Assembly: GCF_001590865.1 (NCBI RefSeq)
Contig: NZ_BBUY01000009.1
Span: forward strand, 128,620 to 192,619
Reading direction: 5' to 3'
Length of the DNA: 64,000 nt
DNA from: Streptomyces sp. NBRC 110611
Lineage (GTDB): Bacteria > Actinomycetota > Actinomycetes > Streptomycetales > Streptomycetaceae
Shown here: positions 55,776 to 63,502 of the stretch, piece after piece
Layout of the letters: every line of letters starts with the position of its first letter
How positions within the stretch are numbered: the stretch's first letter is position 1
Notes under the pieces: model-generated
What the model was told of the DNA's origin: nothing
What the model saw: only the letters and a program-made list of their open reading frames with translations
Database searches by the model: none
Translations under genes and position numbers: made by a program

Positions 55776-56699
55776 CCGCAGGACGGCGTCGAGTTCCCCG
55801 AGCACCCGCCCGGCGCACGCGGCGGCCGCCGGCACGATGTCCTGCATCAGAAAGTAGCCGTGGACGAGGCCCGCCCCCGGGACATGGCGTACCGGTACGC
55901 CGGTGACGGCCAGCTTGTCGGCCAGCTCGACCCCCTCGTCGTGCAGCGGGTCGAATTCGGCGGTGGCGACCACCGTGGGCGGCAGGTTCCGCAGGTCCGC
56001 GTTGAGCAGGTCGACGGCGGGTTCGCCGCGCTGCCGGGGATCGGGCACGTACAGGTCGTAGTGCCAGGCCATGTCGTCGACGGTCAGCAGATATCCGTCG
56101 GCGTACGGGCCGGCCGAGGCGAAGAGCAGCCTCGGGTCCACGGGCGGGTACACAAGGAGCTGCGCGGCGAGAGCGAGGTCGCCGGTGTCGCGGGCGTCGA
56201 GCGCGACACCGAGCGCCAGGGCGGCGCCCGCGCTGTCACCGGCGATCACATGGTCGCGGCCGGGGAAGGACCGGCTCGTCCAGCGGGCCGCGGCAGCGGC
56301 GTCGAGCAGGGGGACGGGGTAGGGGAATTCCGGCGCCCGTCGGTAGTCGGCCGAGACGACGACCGCGCCCAGCGCGGTCGCCACGATGCGGCAGGCCCGG
56401 TCATGGCTGTCGAGGTCGCCCAGCACCCACCCGCCGCCGTGCAGGTAGGTGACCACCCGGCCGGCATCGTGTACCGGGGTGTAGACCCGGCACCGGAACG
56501 ACGATCCGTCCGTGGCGCCGACCGTGGTGTCGGCGGCGGTGACGGCGGCGGGGGAGTCGTGGTCCGCCCCGTGCGGGCGGACCGCATTCGCCAGATATCG
56601 TTCACGGGCATTCTCGAGGGATATTTCCCGGGCCGGAACCGGAGGGCCGTCGGCGCGTTGCCAGGCGATCAGACTTCGAAGTATGCGATCCAATGGCAC
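55752..56699 (-). CDS. HSL-family alpha/beta hydrolase/esterase
   Basis: A 315-aa hormone-sensitive-lipase-type hydrolase: HGGGWVLGD oxyanion motif, catalytic Ser in AGDSAGAAL, Asp in EFDPLHDEG and His in GLVHGYF. It is the only minus-strand gene inside the plus-strand locus and converges on the salicylate synthase gene, sharing 24 bases at their 3' ends. I prefer the GTG at 56699 (GGGAGGGG six bases upstream) over a TTG five codons earlier. A role in the pathway is possible (ester or siderophore hydrolysis) but not shown. Confidence 0.85.
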   Translation of the reverse strand: MPLDRILRSLIAWQRADGPPVPAREISLENARERYLANAVRPHGADHDSPAAVTAADTTVGATDGSSFRCRVYTPVHDAGRVVTYLHGGGWVLGDLDSHDRACRIVATALGAVVVSADYRRAPEFPYPVPLLDAAAAARWTSRSFPGRDHVIAGDSAGAALALGVALDARDTGDLALAAQLLVYPPVDPRLLFASAGPYADGYLLTVDDMAWHYDLYVPDPRQRGEPAVDLLNADLRNLPPTVVATAEFDPLHDEGVELADKLAVTGVPVRHVPGAGLVHGYFLMQDIVPAAAACAGRVLGELDAVLRSLRVGRA

Positions 56700-56873
56700 G
56701 GCTACCCCTCCCAAGGGCTGATCCGCTGTGGAATGCGACGCAGGTGATTGTCCTCGGAAATTCTTCCGCGGCGCGTCACCTTACAGTAATCAACGGCCGC
56801 GGAGCCGTATTTCCGTGGCACCCGGTGGCGCCGGCATGCCGCCGATGCGATTCCGGCGCGCTTTCCGCCGAGT

Positions 56874-56939
56874 TGTGAGAAACGCATTCGCGGCGGTGTG
56901 AAACGCATATTGCAGCGGACTGATACGCGTCGGTAGCGT
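56874..56939 (+). promoter_or_regulatory. Repeated TGTGA..AACGCAT motif and -10 box before the carbamoyltransferase gene
   Basis: TGTGAGAAACGCAT (56874-56887) and TGTGAAACGCAT (56897-56908) are direct repeats 23 bases apart, followed by TAGCGT (56934-56939) as -10. The same 12-mer with one base changed (TGTAAAACGCAT) and the same TAGCGT hexamer lie upstream of the operon at 24214. Confidence 0.5.
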
Positions 56940-56975
56940 GATGTGAGAAGTCGGTCGTAGATAAGGGAATTTGCC

Positions 56976-58775
56976 ATGATTGTTCTGGGTTGCAACGGAT
57001 TCTCCCGGGGCGCCGAAGTCTTCGCCGAGGAATTGGGTGCGGTCGGCACCGAGAAGCACTACGTCCTCGGTCACGACTCGGGGTCGGCGCTGCTGGTGGA
57101 CGGCGAGCTGGTGGCCGCCGTGGAGGAGGAGCGGCTCAACCGGGAGAAGAAGACCTCCGACTTCCCGTTCCTCGGCGTGCAGTGGTGCCTGGAAAAGGCC
57201 GGCATCGAGTTCTCCGATATCGATCTCATCGCCGTCCCGTGGAACTTCTCCCCCGACGTCTTCGATGAGATGATGCGCGGCCTGGCGTCCGCTCCGCTGA
57301 CACCTGCGGAGAAGGTGTCGCGGCTGAAGCACCTCAGTGAGCTCTTCGCCAAGGTGCTCAGCCCCGAGGCGATCCTCGCCGACTTCGCCGCACGTACCGG
57401 ATTCACCCCCGATCCGGACAAGGTGGTGTTCGTGCGGCATCACCTCGCGCACGCCATGACCGGCTACTACATGGCGGGAAAGAAGGACACGGCGTTCCTC
57501 ATCAGCGACGGCCGTGCCGAACTGTTCTCCTCGCTGATCGGCGAAATCCGCGACGGCCGGATACGCGTTTTCGACGAGTCGACCATCAGCGCGGAGGACT
57601 CGATCGGCAACCTCTTCGCCTCGGTCACGCGCTACCTCGGCTTTGTGCCCAACAACGACGAATACAAGGTCATGGGGCTCTCCGGGTTCGCCGAGGCCCC
57701 GTCACCGAATCCGTTCATGGAACACCTCGTCCGGCTGCACGAGGACGGGCGGTACACCCTCTCCAGGCCGCACGACCTGGAGAACTACCAGAACTACGAC
57801 GATCTCTTCGAGAAGGGTTTCGGCCCGTTCGAGGACACCGTCGAGTACAAGGCCAGGGTGGCGGCCGCGGCGCAGGACATGCTCACGGTCGTCACGAGCC
57901 ACCAGCTCCGCGCGCTGGAGGCCAAGACCGACCTGAACCACCTGCTGTTCGAGGGCGGTCTGGCGCTGAACTGTGTGAACAACACCAAGCTGCTGGAGGG
58001 TTCGCGCTTCGAGGACATGGCGGTGAGCTTCGGTGCCAGCGACACCGGAGTCGTCATCGGCGCCGCCGTGTACGCCTGGGCCAACCACCCGGACAACACC
58101 GCCGAGGTGAAGTACGCCGACACGGTCACCCCGTATCTGGGGCCGGAGTACGACGAGGAGACGATCGAGCGCACTCTGGACGAGTTCGGTGACCGGGTGC
58201 GGTGGAACCGGCTGTTCGAGGGCGAGATCGTCGAGCAGGTGGCGAAGCTGCTCACCGAGAAGGTCGTCATCGGCTGGTACCAGGGGCGGATCGAGCACGG
58301 CCCCAGGGCACTCGGTCACCGCAGCATCCTGGCGAACCCGAGCTTCCACGACATCAAGGACGTCATCAACACCCGGGTCAAGCACCGCGAGCCGTTCCGG
58401 CCGTTCGCGCCGATCGTCTTCGAATCGGATGCCCCGAAGGTCTTCGAAATGGGCCGCAAGACCCGTTCGCCCTTCATGACCTTCGTGTTCCCGGTGCGGC
58501 CGGAGTACCGCGACATCATTCCCGGTGCGACGCACGTGGACGGCACCTCCCGGGTGCAGACGATCACCGACGAGGACACTCCGCTGCTGGCGTCGCTGCT
58601 GCGCCGGTTCACCGCGCTGACCGACGTGCCCTGCCTGATCAACACGTCCTTCAACGTGGCGGGCGAGCCGATCGTGTGCACGCCGGCCGACGCGCTGAAC
58701 TGCTTCCTGGGCACCGAGATCGACTACCTCGTGCTCGGCAACTACCTCGTCACCAAGGCCGACCGGTCCGCATGA
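56976..58775 (+). CDS. NodU/CmcH-family O-carbamoyltransferase
   Basis: A 599-aa enzyme of the TobZ/CmcH/NovN type, which uses carbamoyl phosphate and ATP to put a carbamoyl group on a hydroxyl. The N-terminal Kae1-like domain has LGHDSGSALLVDG and the metal-binding VRHHLAHAMTGYY; FEGGLALNCVNN and YQGRIEHGPRALGHRSILA (YrdC-like part) are family hallmarks. In the segment LISDGRAELFSS, Arg-Ala replaces the more common GxGE. Strong match overall. Its own promoter is in the AT-richer region upstream. No acceptor can be assigned; a phenol, an N-hydroxyl or a hydroxy acid are candidates. Confidence 0.92.
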   Translation: MIVLGCNGFSRGAEVFAEELGAVGTEKHYVLGHDSGSALLVDGELVAAVEEERLNREKKTSDFPFLGVQWCLEKAGIEFSDIDLIAVPWNFSPDVFDEMMRGLASAPLTPAEKVSRLKHLSELFAKVLSPEAILADFAARTGFTPDPDKVVFVRHHLAHAMTGYYMAGKKDTAFLISDGRAELFSSLIGEIRDGRIRVFDESTISAEDSIGNLFASVTRYLGFVPNNDEYKVMGLSGFAEAPSPNPFMEHLVRLHEDGRYTLSRPHDLENYQNYDDLFEKGFGPFEDTVEYKARVAAAAQDMLTVVTSHQLRALEAKTDLNHLLFEGGLALNCVNNTKLLEGSRFEDMAVSFGASDTGVVIGAAVYAWANHPDNTAEVKYADTVTPYLGPEYDEETIERTLDEFGDRVRWNRLFEGEIVEQVAKLLTEKVVIGWYQGRIEHGPRALGHRSILANPSFHDIKDVINTRVKHREPFRPFAPIVFESDAPKVFEMGRKTRSPFMTFVFPVRPEYRDIIPGATHVDGTSRVQTITDEDTPLLASLLRRFTALTDVPCLINTSFNVAGEPIVCTPADALNCFLGTEIDYLVLGNYLVTKADRSA

Positions 58776-58790
58776 CATCCGCTGTCCGCC

Positions 58791-58820
58791 CGCCGGGACG
58801 CCGTGCACGGCGTCCCGGCG
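58791..58820. promoter_or_regulatory. Perfect 30-bp palindrome
   Basis: A 30-bp sequence starting CGCCGGGACGCCGTG is its own reverse complement and lies between the carbamoyltransferase stop and the 99-aa gene. As RNA it folds into a 13-bp stem with a 4-base loop, so it can be a terminator; as DNA it could be a dimeric operator. Confidence 0.8.
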
Positions 58821-58846
58821 CCGGGGCAAGTGAAGGGGGTTCTCCC

Positions 58847-59146
58847 ATGCGTACGGGCCCTGAGACGACCGTGGATCTCGCGGCGGTCGTCCAGCAGCTG
58901 GAAGCACTGGCCGGGGAGCTCCGGGACGCGTCCCGGCGGCTCACCCCGGAGGTCAGCGCCGCCTGCGATGCCCTCGGCTGCGCGGCTGTTCTGCTGCGCT
59001 CACAGCAGGGCGCCGCGGACGGTGACGCCGCCCGTTCCGATCTCCTCTACGACGCCGTCGCCATGGCCCGCAGTGCGGTGGAGTCGGCGAAGTTCGCGTG
59101 CCGCGCGCGGATGGGATCGCGGGCGGGCACCAGTGGCCGGAGGTGA
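58847..59146 (+). CDS. Small helical protein of unknown function
   Basis: A 99-aa protein with strongly alpha-helical composition: LAAVVQQLEALAGELRDASRR and SDLLYDAVAMARSAVESAK. AAGGGGG lies about seven bases before the ATG. No domain recognised. It is the last plus-strand gene of the locus, 71 bases after the carbamoyltransferase, and 22 bases from the convergent LuxR gene. Confidence 0.6.
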   Translation: MRTGPETTVDLAAVVQQLEALAGELRDASRRLTPEVSAACDALGCAAVLLRSQQGAADGDAARSDLLYDAVAMARSAVESAKFACRARMGSRAGTSGRR

Positions 59147-59168
59147 GCGGACCGCCCGGCGCCGGGAT

Positions 59169-59786
59169 TCAGATCCAGTGCGCGTCCCGGGCGATGCGCA
59201 GGGCGTCGATGCGATTGCGTGCGCCCAGTTTCGCCACCGCGGAGGAGACGTAATTGCGTACGGTTCCCTCGGACAGACACAATCGCGCCGCGATCTCCGT
59301 GACCGTGTCGCCCCGGGAGACGTACTCCAGCACGGATATCTGCCGCAAGGTCAGCGGGCAGTCCCCGTTGCCCACCGCCGCGACCGTCAACTCCGTATCG
59401 AAGAACCGCTCGCCCTGGTGCACCGTGTGAATGGCCTCGAAAAACTGGCGAGGCGGCGAACTCCGGCACACTATTCCGGCGATCCCGCTGGTGAAGGCCC
59501 GGCGGACGGCCGACCGGGTGAAGGTGGTGGCGAGCAGCAGCGTCCGGCACCCCGGAATGCCCGTGATCTTCTGGGCGGTTTCGATCGTGCCGTCGTCCCC
59601 GCCGTCGTAGCTCATCACCACGACATCGGGGCGGTGCAGTGTGGCCAGTTCCAGTGCGGCCGGCCCGCCGCCCGCCGATCCGGCGACCCGGATCTCGTGG
59701 TGCTGCTCCAGTAATGCCGTGAGCGCGAACCGGGACAAGCGCTGATCATCGGAAACCATGACATTGATACCCACTTGATCCCCCAT
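59169..59786 (-). CDS. Orphan LuxR-type regulator with atypical receiver domain; carries a TTA codon
   Basis: A 205-aa NarL/FixJ-like regulator. The receiver-like domain keeps VSDDQRLSR but the phospho-acceptor Asp is Ser59 (VVVMSYDG) and the switch Lys region reads VCRSSPP, so it is unlikely to be phosphorylated. The LuxR helix-turn-helix is intact: LTLRQISVLEYVSRGDTVTEIA and SEGTVRNYVSSAVAKLGARNR. Such atypical regulators can bind end products. No kinase gene is nearby. Codon 25 is TTA (59712-59714 on the plus coordinate), implying bldA control. The start at 59786 is the first good Met; an upstream extension is Arg-rich. Likely pathway regulator for one of the flanking clusters. Confidence 0.85.
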   Translation of the reverse strand: MGDQVGINVMVSDDQRLSRFALTALLEQHHEIRVAGSAGGGPAALELATLHRPDVVVMSYDGGDDGTIETAQKITGIPGCRTLLLATTFTRSAVRRAFTSGIAGIVCRSSPPRQFFEAIHTVHQGERFFDTELTVAAVGNGDCPLTLRQISVLEYVSRGDTVTEIAARLCLSEGTVRNYVSSAVAKLGARNRIDALRIARDAHWI

Positions 59787-59828
59787 GCAAAGAGTAGGCC
59801 TCTGGAAAAAATGCCGCCGCGCGACCGG

Positions 59829-59867
59829 GCGGCGGTTGTGACCCGGTGAAGGGGGCACAACCGCCGC
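59829..59867 (-). terminator. Hairpin terminator of the acylase gene
   Basis: Perfect 12-bp inverted repeat GCGGCGGTTGTG / CACAACCGCCGC with a 15-base loop, 35 bases after the acylase stop on the minus strand, followed on that strand by a T6 run some 20 bases on. Confidence 0.75.
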
Positions 59868-59901
59868 GCGGTTCAGGCTGCCGGCGTGAACCGGTCCGGA
59901 C

Positions 59902-62331
59902 TCAGGAGAGCTCGACCACCTTCAGATCGGGCGACGCCAGGATGTCCTTCTCGCAGAACCGGCCGGGGAGCCACTTGCCGGACGAGTAGAGCTTCGTCTG
60001 GTCCGCGTGGTGCGGGGAGGTCGGGTCGGCGGACTGCGAAGTGGTCACCAGCGTCGAGGCGTTGGGGCAGGGGTCGTCGGTGAAGGAGACGACCTGGATG
60101 TAGCTGGAGCCGGTGCGGACGCCGACATTGCCGCCCTTGGGGTCCCAGACGGGAGTGATCAGGTTGAGCACCCCCAGCGCTTCCCGGGCACCGTGCAGGG
60201 GGATGCGGTCCTTGCCGCGGAGGATGTACTGGTAGTCGCCCAGCTCGGCGTCGAGCGGGATGCCCGCGGCGTGCAGTTCACCGGCCGCGTCGCCGAAGGC
60301 CCGCTGGACGTCGGGGCTCGCGGTCTTCAGCGACTTCGGGGTGCCGACCGGATCGGCCGGGTCGAACGGGACGTTCCAGATGCCGCCGGGCACCTTGTCC
60401 AGCTTGAGCGCGAAGCGCTCGAAGAGCAGCGATCCGCGGCTCTTGAGGGAGAAGGTGTGGTCCCAGTCGGCCAGGGCCCGGCACGCCTGCCGGACGTCGA
60501 CCGGCCCGTTGCCGGACGGGGCCTTCCCGTTCGGGAAGGCGGCGCACATCCCGGCGGTGTCGGCCGCCGCGAGCACGGCCATCCGGCTGCGGTCGGTGAA
60601 CAGCATGCGCTGCATCGACTCCTTGGTGAAGCCCTTCCCCTTGAGCGTCTCCTCGACGGTGGCCAGCGACTCGCGGGTACGGAGCGACCGCGGGGTGCCG
60701 ACGTCGCCGACGATGCGCGGGTAGCCGGTGAGCGGCGCGTGCAGGTTGGCGAGCCAGGGGCTGTCGTTGGAGTTGAGGACGTAGTCCTTGCGGGTCAGCG
60801 ACGGCAGCCGCTTGGGCGAGAACAGTCCGGGCTCCACCGAGTCCGGGTCCGACCCCCAGGCGCAGGACGACTTCGACCCGTCCAGGACGGGCAGGCCGGT
60901 CCTGGGGAACAGTTCCTTGCCGAGCGCGGTGCCGCAGCGCTTCGCCTGCTCGTCGGTGACGTGCGGGACGACCTGGATGTCCGCGTAGAAGGCGTTGCCC
61001 GCGCGGTCGGTCGCCATGGTGTTGATCCACGGCGCGCCCTGGGTGGAGTCCAGCGACTCCTTGATGTCGGCGGTGCTGTCTGCGGTGGCGAAGCCGAACC
61101 AGGTGTTGAGCCCGCGCAGGTTGGTGGCGTTGGCGTCCCGCAGGGCGTGGCCGGTCCCGGCGGTCCAGGGCAGGTCGACGCCCATCGCACGGTTGATCAT
61201 GGGGCCGTAGCGGGTCTCGTACAGCGTCCGCGCGACCTCGGTGACGGAGCCGTCGGGCTGCTTGACCTTCACCCGCACCGTCCGCGGCGTCATCTTCTCC
61301 TTGACGCCGTCCACGAGGTAGCTGGTCGGGTCGCCGGGTGCGAGGTGGACCTCGTACAGGCCGAAGGTCCGGGGTGTGGCCAGGCTGTGCGTCCAGGCGA
61401 TCCGGTCGTTGTGGCCCTTCTGGACGAACGGCGTGCCGAGCAGCCCGGCGCCGGAGACGTCGAGCTTGCCGGGCACGGTCAGCTGCACCTGCCAGAAGAG
61501 ACCGACGCCGCGCCAGGGGAAGTGCGGGTTGCCGAGCAGGACGCTGTGGCTGCCGTCCGCGCCGTCCGAGCCGATGGCGATGCCGTTGCTGCCCTTGCCG
61601 TCGGCGCGCAGGGTGCGGTCGAGGCCGGCCTTGAGGCGGTCCGCGGTCCGGGCGTCGGCGGGGGCCGGCGCGGCCCCGGGGGCGGGCTTGGCGCCGACGA
61701 TGCCGTCGGCGAGGGTGCCCTGGCCGGTCCAGTTCATCAGCCCGTAGAAGAGCCGGTAGACGTCGGTCGTGGTGATCGGCTTCACCCACGCGGCGCCGCG
61801 GCAGGCGGGGTCGGTGAGGTGGTCGCGGCCGGTCTCCGCGAGGTAGCGGTTGTAGCCCTCGGCGTACCCGGCGACGATGTCGCGCATCTCCTGGCGCGGG
61901 CCCTTGGGGGCGGGCTGGGCGGCCAGCCGCTCCACCACGCCGGAGTCGTTGATCCGCTGGAAGTGCAGATCGCTGGTGAGGTTGTCGCTCGCCGAGGTCA
62001 CGGTGGTGTTGGGCTCGCCGTCGGGCCCGTGGTACCGGGAGCGCTCGGCGCCCACGGAGAGGAAGTTGTCGGCGAGTACGCAGATGTTGTCCTTGGCGAC
62101 CGCGTAGCCGTAGCCGTAGCCCAGGTCGGTGAAGTTCCGGGCGACGATGTGCGGGACGCCGCCCTCGGTGTAGCGGAGCGTCGCCCTGGCCGCGTCCGCG
62201 GTCCCGCCGGTGTCCGCCACGGCGCCGGAGGCGCCGGGCAGCACGGCCAGGAGGGCCGCGATGAGGGCCGTGCCGAGCGCCCGCCCGGTGCGTCGCCTTC
62301 TTCGTATGGGTTCCTGCGCGTGCGGGCGCAT
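59902..62331 (-). CDS. Secreted penicillin-acylase-family enzyme (aculeacin/AHL acylase-like)
   Basis: An 809-aa N-terminal nucleophile hydrolase that cuts acyl chains from amides (AhlM, aculeacin A acylase and PvdQ are of this group). A signal peptide is evident: RRRRRTGRALGTALIAALLAVLPGASGAVAD. The autoprocessing Ser248 begins the beta chain in KGSNGIAIGSDG; WTHSLATPR and NSNDSPW fit the family. Start ATG 62331 with AAAGGCGG upstream. It could remove an acyl 'protecting' group from a secreted NRPS product, as PvdQ does for pyoverdine, or confer resistance. Same strand as the hydroxylase and NRPS genes to its right. Confidence 0.9.
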   Translation of the reverse strand: MRPHAQEPIRRRRRTGRALGTALIAALLAVLPGASGAVADTGGTADAARATLRYTEGGVPHIVARNFTDLGYGYGYAVAKDNICVLADNFLSVGAERSRYHGPDGEPNTTVTSASDNLTSDLHFQRINDSGVVERLAAQPAPKGPRQEMRDIVAGYAEGYNRYLAETGRDHLTDPACRGAAWVKPITTTDVYRLFYGLMNWTGQGTLADGIVGAKPAPGAAPAPADARTADRLKAGLDRTLRADGKGSNGIAIGSDGADGSHSVLLGNPHFPWRGVGLFWQVQLTVPGKLDVSGAGLLGTPFVQKGHNDRIAWTHSLATPRTFGLYEVHLAPGDPTSYLVDGVKEKMTPRTVRVKVKQPDGSVTEVARTLYETRYGPMINRAMGVDLPWTAGTGHALRDANATNLRGLNTWFGFATADSTADIKESLDSTQGAPWINTMATDRAGNAFYADIQVVPHVTDEQAKRCGTALGKELFPRTGLPVLDGSKSSCAWGSDPDSVEPGLFSPKRLPSLTRKDYVLNSNDSPWLANLHAPLTGYPRIVGDVGTPRSLRTRESLATVEETLKGKGFTKESMQRMLFTDRSRMAVLAAADTAGMCAAFPNGKAPSGNGPVDVRQACRALADWDHTFSLKSRGSLLFERFALKLDKVPGGIWNVPFDPADPVGTPKSLKTASPDVQRAFGDAAGELHAAGIPLDAELGDYQYILRGKDRIPLHGAREALGVLNLITPVWDPKGGNVGVRTGSSYIQVVSFTDDPCPNASTLVTTSQSADPTSPHHADQTKLYSSGKWLPGRFCEKDILASPDLKVVELS

Positions 62332-62459
62332 GAACACCGCCTTTCTGTCGGGCTGTTCTGTCGGGTTCTCCGTCCTGCGCGGGACACCGGGTGTGTCGCG
62401 TCGTGCAGGACGTCGTGGAGGTGACGCGGCGGTGCGGCGGCGGGCGCGGGGGCCGCCGG

Positions 62460-63455
62460 TCACGTCATGACGGCGCCGTTGTCCGCGCGGAGGACGCGGG
62501 TGCGCCGGTTGTCGAGGTGGACGAAGATCCGCTGCAGCCAGCGGTCCCGGCCGTCGTAGTTCGGGGTGAACGGGGCCCGGCCGTGCAGCACCACGCGATT
62601 GTCGACGAACACCAGTTCCCCGGCGCTGAGTTCCACCGAGGCGGAGATGTCCATCATGGTCGCCCGCAGCCGCTCCAGGACCTGCTTGGCCTCGTCGTCC
62701 AGCGCGGTCGTCGCGTGGAAGTCGACGACGATGTTGGGGTCGTCCGGGCTGCCGTCGAGGACCGGGCGGGCGGGGGTCTCGCTGCCGGAACGGAACGAGG
62801 GCGGCGGGACGGTGACGAAGCGCGCCTGGTGCAGCACCCGGCGGTCGCTCTCCTCGATCAGCGGCAGGGCCCGGCGGATGGAGGCGACCGTCGTCCCCGC
62901 GTTCTGGCCGACGGCCTGCCGCAGGCAGGTCAGCCCGACGAAGTCCGGGCGGTACGGGTGGAAGGCGTTCTCTATGTGGAACTCCAGCGGCACCGAGCCG
63001 GCGTTGCTCTGGGAGGCCTCCAGGCCGCGCACCGGGACGACGTTCTGCACCAGGGCGCCGGACTTCTCCTCGCGGTAGGCGACGATCTCGCCGAGCTGGA
63101 GGCCGATCAGTACGGCGGTGGCGGCGGGGACGGTGGCCTCCCGCTGTACCGACTCGGCGACGTCCGGGGTGTCGGGCAGCGCGTCCTCGTCGATGGGCAG
63201 CCCCGACAGCAGCAGCGTCCCGTCCGCGCCGGGGTCGTGCCGGTAGGTCCGGACGGTGTCCAGCAGACGGACGGGCAGGCGGCTGCTGAGGTGCCGGGCC
63301 GCGGCCAGCCAGCCCGGGTCGTCGACGAGGGCGGGCGCGGTCTCGGTCAGTTTCCGGGCCAGCGCGGCGAGTTCCTCGCGCTCGGCGTCGGTCAGCCGCA
63401 GGCGGTAGGCGTCGGCGCCCGCGGGCACGGAGGCGGTGTGGGCTTCGGTGGTCAT
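62460..63455 (-). CDS. Clavaminate-synthase-like Fe(II)/2-oxoglutarate amino acid hydroxylase
   Basis: A 331-aa dioxygenase of the VioC/AsnO/clavaminate synthase group, which hydroxylates the beta-carbon of amino acids (Arg, Asn, Orn, Lys) as NRPS building blocks. Iron ligands: His160 and Glu162 in LEFHIENAFHPY and the distal His in VVLHGRAPF; the 2-oxoglutarate Arg lies in RDRWLQRIFV. Start ATG 63455 after GAAAGGA. It lies 47 bases behind the end of an NRPS gene, so probably in its operon. Substrate cannot be told by eye. Confidence 0.88.
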   Translation of the reverse strand: MTTEAHTASVPAGADAYRLRLTDAEREELAALARKLTETAPALVDDPGWLAAARHLSSRLPVRLLDTVRTYRHDPGADGTLLLSGLPIDEDALPDTPDVAESVQREATVPAATAVLIGLQLGEIVAYREEKSGALVQNVVPVRGLEASQSNAGSVPLEFHIENAFHPYRPDFVGLTCLRQAVGQNAGTTVASIRRALPLIEESDRRVLHQARFVTVPPPSFRSGSETPARPVLDGSPDDPNIVVDFHATTALDDEAKQVLERLRATMMDISASVELSAGELVFVDNRVVLHGRAPFTPNYDGRDRWLQRIFVHLDNRRTRVLRADNGAVMT

Positions 63456-63502
63456 GGTGCGGGTCCTTTCAGGGTGTCGCGGGGGTTGTCGCGAACGGGG
63501 TT

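Noticed and set aside
60007..62424. Long plus-strand open frame (about 805 codons) opposite the acylase gene
   Set aside because: Val/Gly/Arg-rich with no recognisable domain; it mirrors the third-position GC of the real acylase gene, which has signal peptide, Ser248 and family motifs.
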